This document shows, one piece after another, positions 35,654-41,748 of a stretch of DNA of 41,748 nt (positions are counted from its first letter, which is position 1; each line of letters begins with the position of its first letter). The notes under the pieces are model-generated. The model saw nothing but the letters and a program-made list of their open reading frames with translations, had not been told where the DNA came from and did not search any database. A program made the position numbers and the translations under genes. The stretch is from CAKRJP01 sp963597615 (GTDB lineage: Bacteria > Bacillota > Clostridia > Lachnospirales > Lachnospiraceae): assembly GCA_963597615.1 (NCBI GenBank), contig CAVBQS010000054.1, positions 1 to 41,748 of the forward strand. The letters are read 5' to 3'.

Positions 35654-36136
35654 ATGACAGTTAGTAAGGAACAGTTTAAAGAAATGCTAAAACAAAAAGG
35701 TCTCAAGGTAACAAACCAGAGACTTTTGGTATTGGAAGTTCTGGCAGACCATCGTGATAGTCACATGACTGCTGAGGATATATATGAACTTGTAAAGGAA
35801 GACTACCCGGATATCGGGTTGGCTACCATTTATCGGACTGTGCAATTGTTGCTAGATATGCAGTTGGTGGATTGTATTAATTTGGACAATGGAAGTCTTC
35901 GCTATGAGATCAGCGAGTCTATAGGTGGAGACAATGGACGACATCACCATCATCATTTAATATGTGAGACATGTGGAAAAGTATTGTCTTTTAAGGCAGA
36001 TTTTTTGGACGAATTAGAAGACCATATTGAGGAAGAGACCGGCTTCCACGTGCGCAATCATGAACTGAAATTCTACGGACAATGCAAGGAGTGCCGAGAG
36101 AGTGAGAAAGGAAGTTGTAAAGGCACGGAGGTGTAG
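35654..36136 (+). CDS. Fur family metal-dependent regulator
   Basis: Fur-family repressors sense iron, zinc, manganese or peroxide. A longer frame extends upstream, but the ATG at 35654 begins the conserved N-terminus and gives the usual size, 160 residues. The winged helix (about 1-85) contains LATIYRTVQLL as recognition helix. The sensor domain has a five-histidine run RHHHHHLIC near 97, where the metal site lies, CETCG as the first structural zinc pair and CKEC near 145 as the second. The family member (Fur, Zur or PerR) cannot be told from sequence alone. The RNase J start follows 2 bases after its stop. Confidence 0.92.
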   Translation: MTVSKEQFKEMLKQKGLKVTNQRLLVLEVLADHRDSHMTAEDIYELVKEDYPDIGLATIYRTVQLLLDMQLVDCINLDNGSLRYEISESIGGDNGRHHHHHLICETCGKVLSFKADFLDELEDHIEEETGFHVRNHELKFYGQCKECRESEKGSCKGTEV

Positions 36137-36138
36137 AA

Positions 36139-37806
36139 TTGAAAAAAGAAAAGACAGGAAAATTGCGGATTATTCCCTTGGGCGGCTTGGAAAAGATTGG
36201 AATGAATATTACCGCCTTTGAGTACGAAGACAGTATCATCGTTGTGGACTGCGGTTTGGCATTTCCAGAGGATGATATGCTTGGAATTGATTTAGTAATT
36301 CCGGACATTACGTATTTGAAAGATAATTTTGACAAAGTAAAAGGATTTGTTATTACCCATGGACATGAGGACCATATCGGAGCTCTTTCCTATGTGTTAA
36401 GAGAACTGAATCTTCCTATTTACGCAACTAAGCTTACCATGGGTATTATTGAGCGTAAGCTTACAGAACACAACATGATGAAGACCACCAGAAGAAAGGT
36501 GGTTAAGTATGGCCAGTCTATTAACTTGGGCCAGTTTCGAATTGAATTTATTAAAACCAACCACAGCATTCAGGATGCTGCAGCTCTTGCCATTTACTCA
36601 CCGGCAGGTATTGTAGTACATACTGGAGACTTTAAGGTGGATTACACACCGGTATATGGAGACGCCATTGATCTTCAGCGTTTTGGAGAGATTGGTAAGA
36701 AGGGGGTTTTGGCCCTCATGTCAGATAGTACTAACGCAGAAAGGCCTGGCTTTACCCAGTCAGAGCGGACGGTTGGTATTACTTTTGATCATTTGTTTGC
36801 AGAGCACCAGGACAGCAGAATTATTATTGCAACTTTTGCATCCAATGTTGACCGTGTGCAGCAGATTATCAATTCCGCCTGTAAGTACGACCGTAAGGTT
36901 GTAGTGGAAGGCAGAAGTATGGTTAGCATTATCCAGGTTGCCCAGGAGCTTGGTTATTTGCAGGTTCCGGACAATACCTTAGTGGATATTGATCATATTA
37001 AGAATTATCCACCGGAGAAGACAGTCTTAATTACTACCGGAAGTCAGGGAGAATCTATGGCAGCCCTTTCCCGTATGGCAGCAGATATCCATAAGAAGGT
37101 TACAATTATGCCGGGAGATACTGTAATCTTTAGTTCCAATCCAATTCCAGGTAATGAAAAATCTGTATCCCGTGTTATTAACGAGCTTTCTATGAAGGGA
37201 GCCAAGGTAGTATTTCAGGATGCCCATGTATCTGGACACGCCTGCCAGGAGGAATTAAAGCTTATTTATTCCCTGGTAAAGCCAAAGTATGCAATCCCGG
37301 TTCATGGGGAGTTTCGTCACAGAAAAGCCAACGGAAGAATCGCCAAATCCCTTGGAATTCCAAAAGAGAATGTGTTTATGTTGAATTCCGGAGATGTGCT
37401 GGAGCTTTGTGATGCCAGTGCTAAGGTTGTAGGAAAAGTTCAAACAGGAGAAATCCTTGTAGACGGACTTGGAGTTGGAGATGTAGGAAATATTGTCTTA
37501 AGAGACCGTCAGCATTTGGCTCAGGATGGTATTATGATCGTGGTACTTACCTTGGAAAAGGGAAGTAATCAGCTTCTTGCAGGCCCGGATATTGTATCTA
37601 GAGGATTTGTCTATGTGAGAGAATCTGAGGCCATGATGGATGAGGCAAAACACCTTCTTACAGAAGCTGTAGAACATACCCTTTCCAGTCAGAGAAATGC
37701 GGACTGGAGCAAGATTAAGATGGTAATCAGAGATACCTTAAATGAATATATTTGGAAGAAAACCAAGAGAAGACCAATGATTTTACCAATCATTATGGAT
37801 GTGTAG
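36139..37806 (+). CDS. rnj: Ribonuclease J
   Basis: RNase J is a metallo-beta-lactamase/beta-CASP nuclease with 5' exonuclease and endonuclease activity in mRNA decay and rRNA maturation. The start is TTG at 36139, fixed by GGAGGTG 5 bases upstream, which overlaps the end of fur. The 555-residue protein has the zinc motif THGHEDH (73-79), HTGDFKVD near 157, the SDSTNAERPG segment, and the C-terminal PVHGEFRH motif. The length fits J1/J2. Position after fur suggests co-transcription. Confidence 0.96.
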   Translation: MKKEKTGKLRIIPLGGLEKIGMNITAFEYEDSIIVVDCGLAFPEDDMLGIDLVIPDITYLKDNFDKVKGFVITHGHEDHIGALSYVLRELNLPIYATKLTMGIIERKLTEHNMMKTTRRKVVKYGQSINLGQFRIEFIKTNHSIQDAAALAIYSPAGIVVHTGDFKVDYTPVYGDAIDLQRFGEIGKKGVLALMSDSTNAERPGFTQSERTVGITFDHLFAEHQDSRIIIATFASNVDRVQQIINSACKYDRKVVVEGRSMVSIIQVAQELGYLQVPDNTLVDIDHIKNYPPEKTVLITTGSQGESMAALSRMAADIHKKVTIMPGDTVIFSSNPIPGNEKSVSRVINELSMKGAKVVFQDAHVSGHACQEELKLIYSLVKPKYAIPVHGEFRHRKANGRIAKSLGIPKENVFMLNSGDVLELCDASAKVVGKVQTGEILVDGLGVGDVGNIVLRDRQHLAQDGIMIVVLTLEKGSNQLLAGPDIVSRGFVYVRESEAMMDEAKHLLTEAVEHTLSSQRNADWSKIKMVIRDTLNEYIWKKTKRRPMILPIIMDV

Positions 37807-37910
37807 AGGAAATCTTCCAAGAGAATATGGAATAAGCTTGGGGCGTAGTAATACTTTACTGCGCCTTGCTTTTAAGTTGTCCAAGTTCCTTGGTGTTATG
37901 GAGAAAAACA

Positions 37911-38552
37911 ATGATTGTAGATGAAAGAATGACTACCTATATCCACTCTTTGGAAAGTCCGGAGAGTGAGATTATAGAGATCATAGAGCGAGAAGCCTTA
38001 GAAACCTATGTACCCATAATTCGAAAAGAAACTCAGAGTCTTTTGAAAGTTTTACTTCTTTTGAAAAAACCTGTAAAAATCTTAGAGGTGGGAACTGCTA
38101 TAGGATTTTCTTCTATTTTAATGAGTGAATATATGCCAGAAAATGGCCATATTACCACCATAGAGAAATATGAAAAACGGATTCCCATTGCCAGAGAAAA
38201 TTTTAAGCGGGCAGGGAGGGAAGGTAAAATTACCTTATTAGAAGGAGATGCATTAGAAATCATGCAATCTCTAGAGGATTCCTATGATATGATATTTATG
38301 GATGCGGCTAAGGGGCAGTATATTCGGTATTTACCGGAAGCTTTAAGGCTTTTGTCACCTGAGGGGCTTTTGGTTTCCGATAATGTACTCCAGGATGGGG
38401 ACCTTATAGAGTCTCGATTTGCGGTGGAGCGAAGAAATCGCACTATTCATAGTCGTATGAGAGAATATTTATACGAATTAAAGCACAATGAAAGTCTGCA
38501 GACCACCATTTTGCCTTTGGGAGATGGTGTGGCCCTTAGTGTGAAAAAGTAG
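37911..38552 (+). CDS. trmR: O-methyltransferase, probably tRNA 5-hydroxyuridine methyltransferase
   Basis: I start this at the ATG at 37911, 7 bases after GGAG; an in-frame ATG 15 codons upstream lacks a good site and adds no conserved residues. The 213-residue class I SAM methyltransferase (family 3) has motif I LEVGTAIGFSS near 59 and FMDAAKGQY near 128 for the metal-binding aspartate, with SDNVLQDG near 159. The U32 protein gene follows. In Bacillus subtilis YrrM (TrmR) and its U32 neighbours make methoxyuridine-34 in tRNA, so the same role is likely. A general catechol-type O-methyltransferase is the alternative. Confidence 0.88.
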   Translation: MIVDERMTTYIHSLESPESEIIEIIEREALETYVPIIRKETQSLLKVLLLLKKPVKILEVGTAIGFSSILMSEYMPENGHITTIEKYEKRIPIARENFKRAGREGKITLLEGDALEIMQSLEDSYDMIFMDAAKGQYIRYLPEALRLLSPEGLLVSDNVLQDGDLIESRFAVERRNRTIHSRMREYLYELKHNESLQTTILPLGDGVALSVKK

Positions 38553-38597
38553 ATAAAATGAAGATGAGATAATGCGGATAAGGCGAGGAGTTAGATT

Positions 38598-39833
38598 ATG
38601 AGAAATAGACATCCGGAACTCTTGATACCTGCAAGTAGTCTTGAGGTATTAAAGACGGCAGTAATATTTGGTGCAGATGCAGTATATATTGGGGGAGAAG
38701 TTTTCGGGCTTCGGGCAAAGGCTAAGAATTTTTCCAAAGAAGACATGGGAGAAGGTATTAAATTTGCCCATGACCATGGGGCAAGGGTTCATGTGACCGT
38801 GAATATTTTGGCCCATAACCAGGACCTTCCGGGAGTTCGGGAATACTTAGAAGAATTAAAAGAATTGGGGCCAGATGCCCTGATTATTGCAGATCCAGCT
38901 ATTTTTATGTTGGCAAAAGAAATTTGCCCTGAAATTGAGAGACATATCAGTACCCAGGCTAACAATACCAATTATGGAACCTATAAGTTTTGGTGGGATT
39001 TGGGGGCAAAGCGTGTGGTTTCTGCCAGAGAACTTTCCCTGGAAGAAATTAAAGAGATCCGTCAGGAAATTCCAGAAGAGATGGAGATTGAAAGCTTCAT
39101 TCACGGAGCTATGTGCATTTCCTATTCAGGACGATGCCTCCTTAGCAATTATTTTACAGGTCGGGATGCCAACCAGGGAGCCTGCACCCATCCTTGCCGC
39201 TGGAAATATGCAGTGGTGGAGGAAACAAGACCTGGAGAGTATATGCCGGTATATGAAAATGAGAGGGGAACCTATATCTTCAATTCCAAGGATTTGTGCA
39301 TGATTGAGCACATTCCTGAGATGATTGAGGCAGGTATCGACAGCTTCAAAATCGAGGGTCGTATGAAGACGGCTCTCTATGTGGCAACAGTGGCCAGAAC
39401 TTACCGCAAGGCTATTGACGATTATTTGGAAGATCCAAAGCTTTATGAGAAAAATATGCCTTGGTATTTGGACCAGATTTCCAACTGTACTTACAGACAG
39501 TTTACTACAGGTTTCTATTTTGGAAAACCAGGAAGTGAAAGTCAGATCTATGACAGTAATACCTACATGAGAGAGTATACCTATCTTGGTATTGTGGGAG
39601 AAGTAAAGGATGGACTTCTAAAAATAGAGCAGAGAAATAAATTTTCCGTGGGAGAAACCATTGAGATTATGAAACCAAATGGGGATAATCCAAGGGTGGT
39701 AGTAAAAAGAATCCTGGACCAGGAAGGCAAAGAAATGGAAAGCGCTCCCCATCCAAAACAGGTACTTTACGTAGAGCTAGAAGGATCCCAGGCTCAGGTA
39801 TATGATATTCTTCGAAGAGCAGAAGAAGACTAG
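38598..39833 (+). CDS. trhP: U32 family protein, probable tRNA uridine-34 hydroxylation factor
   Basis: U32 proteins were first called peptidases (collagenase-like), but TrhP members are needed to hydroxylate tRNA uridine-34 using prephenate-derived input. The 411-residue protein has the conserved start ELLIPASSLEVLKTA, STQANNTNYG, and the signature ESFIHGAMCISYSGRCLLS, followed by CTHPCRW cysteines that probably hold an Fe-S cluster. Length and place after trmR match the YrrO type of Bacillus. The YrrN-type partner is not next to it. Confidence 0.88.
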   Translation: MRNRHPELLIPASSLEVLKTAVIFGADAVYIGGEVFGLRAKAKNFSKEDMGEGIKFAHDHGARVHVTVNILAHNQDLPGVREYLEELKELGPDALIIADPAIFMLAKEICPEIERHISTQANNTNYGTYKFWWDLGAKRVVSARELSLEEIKEIRQEIPEEMEIESFIHGAMCISYSGRCLLSNYFTGRDANQGACTHPCRWKYAVVEETRPGEYMPVYENERGTYIFNSKDLCMIEHIPEMIEAGIDSFKIEGRMKTALYVATVARTYRKAIDDYLEDPKLYEKNMPWYLDQISNCTYRQFTTGFYFGKPGSESQIYDSNTYMREYTYLGIVGEVKDGLLKIEQRNKFSVGETIEIMKPNGDNPRVVVKRILDQEGKEMESAPHPKQVLYVELEGSQAQVYDILRRAEED

Positions 39834-39835
39834 AT

Positions 39836-39868
39836 AAAAAAGGAATGTGCAATGCACATTCTTTTTTT
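39836..39868 (+). terminator. Intrinsic terminator after the U32 gene
   Basis: The stem GAATGTGC / GCACATTC with an AAT loop, flanked by A-run and seven T residues, lies 10 bases after the stop codon. Confidence 0.9.
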
Positions 39869-39869
39869 A

Positions 39870-39898
39870 TTGACAAACAAAAGAAAGAAGCATAGAAT
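39870..39898 (+). promoter_or_regulatory. Strong promoter of comM
   Basis: A perfect -35 TTGACA (39870-39875) and TAGAAT -10 (39893-39898) are exactly 17 bases apart, right behind the preceding terminator. Confidence 0.88.
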
Positions 39899-39907
39899 AA
39901 CATCACA

Positions 39908-39976
39908 TTGAGGGGGATCTATTCCTCAAAACTAGCTGAATTCTCAGCGTTAACAAACAATCATGCCGACTCGGCA
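39908..39976 (+). other. Hairpin-rich comM leader
   Basis: The leader of about 120 bases between promoter and comM holds three short perfect stems: TTGAGG/CCTCAA (39908-39929), GCTGA/TCAGC (39935-39948) and TGCCG/CGGCA (39964-39976). I matched it to no known riboswitch class. It may be a regulatory RNA leader or chance structure. Confidence 0.35.
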
Positions 39977-40028
39977 AAGAATCACGAGAAAACTTTTAAA
40001 CGAAACCAATTAAAAAAGGAGTGAATGT

Positions 40029-40955
40029 ATGGCGTATAGCACAGTATTGTCAGCAACTTTTGCAGGTCTTGATGTAATCCCTGTGGGAGTAGAGGCTGAT
40101 GTAAGTAATGGCCTGCCCTTGTTACACATGGTAGGATATTTATCTTCTGAGGTAAAGGAGGCGGCAGAGAGGGTTCGAACAGCCATTCGCAATTCCCATA
40201 TGGACTTGCCAGCCAAGAAGATTGTAGTGAATTTATCCCCCGCAACGGTAAGAAAGCGAGGGGCATCCTTTGATCTTCCCATTGCCCTGTCAATTCTTGC
40301 TTCCTTAGAAGAGATACCAGGGGAGGCTTTGGAGGAGACCATGGTCCTGGGGGAAATGAGTTTGGATGGAAATATTCGAAAGGTTTCCGGAATTTTGCCA
40401 GCAGTACTAAAAGCCAGAGATTGTGGCTTGAAGGTCTGTATTGTTCCTAAGGAAAATGAGCCGGAAGCAGCTTTAGTGGAGGGCATACGAATTTATGGGG
40501 CCAAGAGTCTGGTAGGGGTTTGCGATTATCTAAAAGAACCGGAAAGAGTAAGAAAAAGCTTGGAGCTATCCGGAGAAGGAAGGTTGACTTATGGGGAGTC
40601 CCAGGAAAATGAAAGGCCCTTGGACTATGGAGATATTTGTGGACAAAAAGCCTTAAAACGGGCAGTGGAAATTGCAGTGGCAGGGGGGCACAATATATTG
40701 TTTGTAGGACCGCCTGGCAGCAGTAAATCTATGATTGTCAGCAGAATCCCGTCTATTTTACCACCCTTGACCTTGGAGGAAAGTTTGGAAATCACAAAGA
40801 TTTACAGCATTCTAGGAATGGTAGATGAAGACCATCCCTTGATTACAAGCCGACCTTTTCGAAGTGTGCACCATACCATTACCAAGGCGGCCTTGATCGG
40901 AGGGGGAGCCTATCCTATGCCTGGGGAAATTAGTAAGGCTCATGGCGGTGTCTGA
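40029..40955 (+). pseudogene. comM: comM (YifB / Mg-chelatase-like AAA ATPase), 5' fragment cut by insertion
   Basis: ComM is a hexameric AAA+ helicase that helps branch migration during natural transformation. Only the first 308 codons are here; the family is about 500 residues long. The N-terminal Lon-like domain (about 1-170) and the AAA core are present, with Walker A GPPGSSKSM near 234 (a serine where glycine is usual). The frame then runs to PGEISKAHGGV and meets a TGA. The next residues in the family would be the Walker B LFLDELPEF, and no frame downstream encodes it. The break is therefore an insertion, not a frameshift. AGGAG lies 7 bases before the ATG. The 3' part should lie beyond the far end of the island. 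Confidence 0.9.
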
Positions 40956-40980
40956 CGTTCTTGTGGATATTTCTGCAATT

Positions 40981-41014
40981 GCCAAGAAACCGCCAATTTA
41001 CGGGCTTTCTTGGC
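40981..41014. repeat. Inverted repeat near the island end
   Basis: GCCAAGAAA (40981-40989) and TTTCTTGGC (41006-41014) are perfect 9-base arms with a 16-base spacer, about 25 bases inside the comM junction. This could be a recombinase arm site or a terminator-like hairpin. A separate 14-base palindrome GATTTTTAAAAATC follows at 41031-41044. Confidence 0.55.
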
Positions 41015-41180
41015 ACTATAGGTTTAATTCGATTTTTAAAAATCACTGAAAACCAAAATACATTCTACATTCGTAATGAAATATTGACACCCCTTGGAAT
41101 TTTGAAATGAATACGTGTGGATTTTAGTTTTGCATCATTAGGCGAAAAGGAACTAAGGTGCAAGAGCGAGGAGACCAACT

Positions 41181-41363
41181 ATGGATACTAAGAAAAGTAG
41201 AGAAATGAAGGTTTACGGAACAAGCGGCTATAAGTATAAAATAACGCCAACGATTATCCTTAAAGGAGAGTGGCTAAAAGAAACAGGCTTTGAAGTTGGA
41301 CAAGAAATAGAGGTTAAATGTGAAAAGGATAAATTGACCATTAGAAGAAAGACTAAAGAATAA
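41181..41363 (+). CDS. SymE-like toxin
   Basis: This 60-residue protein matches the SymE/AbrB-like pattern: a basic start, YKYKITPTIILKGEWLKETGF (a 'P-x-I-x-LKG-x-WL-x-x-x-GF' core at about 20-37), then VGQEIEVKCEKDKLTIRRK. In E. coli SymE is an SOS-linked toxin with an AbrB fold encoded beside the hsd type I restriction genes and held down by the antisense RNA SymR. Here hsdM also follows, within 350 bases. GAGGAG lies 7 bases before the ATG. A TTGACA at 41084-41089 may be its -35, but no good -10 is seen. A terminator follows. Confidence 0.82.
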   Translation: MDTKKSREMKVYGTSGYKYKITPTIILKGEWLKETGFEVGQEIEVKCEKDKLTIRRKTKE

Positions 41364-41382
41364 TTTTAAGGATATTTTGACT

Positions 41383-41415
41383 GACCTGTAGAAGTAAATT
41401 ACAGGTCTTCTTTTG
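41383..41415 (+). terminator. Intrinsic terminator after the SymE-like gene
   Basis: GACCTGTA / TACAGGTC with a 9-base loop is followed by TTCTTTT. It separates the toxin from the restriction genes. Confidence 0.8.
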
Positions 41416-41486
41416 ATTGATTTTCAGCGCTAATACGAATATAATATTCAATAGGTGAGAATATGTGATTTCATAGGAGAAAATGA

Positions 41487-41678
41487 ATGGGATATTTAAC
41501 TGTAAAAGAAATTGCCGAAAAATGGGGAATATCAGAAAGACGCCTTCAAACGATGTGTAAAGAAGGAATGGTTGCAGGAAGTAAAAGATTTGGTAGATCA
41601 TGGGCAATTCCAGAAGACGCTGTAAAGCCTGTTGATCGTAGGATAAAGTCTGGAAAATATATAAAAGATAAGAAGTAA
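41487..41678 (+). CDS. Small helix-turn-helix protein upstream of hsdM
   Basis: The 63-residue protein is one excisionase/MerR-like HTH domain: LTVKEIAEKWGISERRLQTMCKEG (4-27) is the helix-turn-helix and the wing is GSKRFGRSWAIPEDA. There is no effector domain. Proteins of this kind are often found in front of type I restriction genes and may control their transcription; an excision factor role for the island is the alternative. AGGAG lies 7 bases before the ATG. It is 23 bases ahead of hsdM, probably in one operon. Confidence 0.85.
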   Translation: MGYLTVKEIAEKWGISERRLQTMCKEGMVAGSKRFGRSWAIPEDAVKPVDRRIKSGKYIKDKK

Positions 41679-41701
41679 AAAAGCAGTGGAGGTAAATATA
41701 A

Positions 41702-41748
41702 ATGGCGAAAAACACAGCCGATATAGGATTTGAAAAGCAGATATGGGA
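41702..41748 (+). CDS. hsdM: Type I restriction methylase subunit HsdM, 5' end only
   Basis: The frame opens with ATG 9 bases after GGAGG and reads MAKNTADIGFEKQIW before the window ends. This beginning is typical of HsdM, the N6-adenine methyltransferase subunit of type I restriction-modification systems (TADIGFEKQIW is a recurrent start). Only 15 residues are visible, so the call rests on this motif and on the SymE-like and HTH neighbours. hsdS and hsdR would be expected beyond the edge. Confidence 0.75.
   Translation, partial: MAKNTADIGFEKQIW

Larger units (their letters stand above)
40950..41748. mobile_element. Left end of a genomic island integrated in comM
   Basis: Homology to ComM stops at the codons for GGV, about 40948-40956. 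From there the DNA is more A/T-rich, non-coding for about 220 bases, and then carries accessory genes: a SymE-like toxin, an HTH protein and hsdM. comM is a known integration target for islands in other bacteria. No integrase is visible in the window, so the element's type is unknown. The non-coding end holds an inverted repeat (40981-41014) and a palindrome (41031-41044) that may be recombinase sites. Confidence 0.8.

Noticed and set aside
40957..41046. Continuation of ComM after a small deletion or frameshift (GTTCTTGTGGAT reads VLVD)
   Set aside because: The resemblance to the Walker B region is only four residues; the following residues are unlike ComM in all frames, so an insertion fits better.
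41084..41114. Promoter of the SymE-like gene
   Set aside because: The -35 TTGACA is perfect, but no convincing -10 lies at 16-18 bases, so I mention it only in the gene entry.

Overview
This window looks like chromosome of a low-to-moderate-GC Firmicute of the class Clostridia, most likely a gut Lachnospiraceae. Reasons: strong AGGAGG-type ribosome binding sites, A/T-rich sigma-A promoters, the clustering uvrB-uvrA-mreB-recD2-comF and cdaA-cdaR, the ireB-ruvX-DUF1292 run known from Bacillus and Clostridia, and secreted enzymes with clostridial hydrophobic-W (ChW) repeats. I named no species because nothing here fixes one. All gene calls rest on motif recognition by eye, not on a database search.

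Layout. Positions 1-60 hold two hairpins that may be the end of an upstream element or gene. 74-9004 is a DNA repair and uptake block: uvrB behind a LexA-type box, uvrA, an MreB/Mbl actin, recD2 and comF. 8988-13060 is a c-di-AMP operon: two uncharacterised membrane proteins, cdaA, cdaR and an HPr, closed by a strong terminator. 13083-16943 encodes two secreted cell-wall hydrolases (NlpC/P60 and GH25), each with six ChW repeats. 16975-18180 is a MerR regulator fused to a methyltransferase, followed by a promoter of MerR geometry in front of rmlA. 18345-28498 is an envelope polysaccharide region: rmlABDC for dTDP-L-rhamnose, two GT2 glycosyltransferases, two LytR-CpsA-Psr (LCP) ligases with repetitive tails, and a cohesin-like membrane protein with a very acidic cytoplasmic tail.

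28582-39868 is housekeeping, much of it RNA modification: prmA, rsmE, a cysteine desulfurase with a rhodanese-less thiI, an HPr-like gene that has lost its histidine, mtaB, ireB, ruvX, a DUF1292 gene, fur, RNase J, an O-methyltransferase and a U32 protein (probably the tRNA hydroxyuridine pathway). From 39870 a strong promoter and structured leader precede comM. comM is cut at codon 308, just before its Walker B motif, by foreign DNA that runs off the window. The visible part of this island carries a SymE-like toxin, a small HTH protein and the first codons of a type I restriction methylase (HsdM).

The most interesting points are the island inside comM with its SymE / type I restriction module, the MerR-methyltransferase fusion next to a MerR-type promoter for rhamnose synthesis, the serine-only HPr paralogue, the cohesin-like protein at the end of the LCP/glycosyltransferase run, and the unstudied membrane pair ahead of cdaA. 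I saw no rRNA, tRNA or CRISPR array. No gene-free stretch exceeds about 300 bases.
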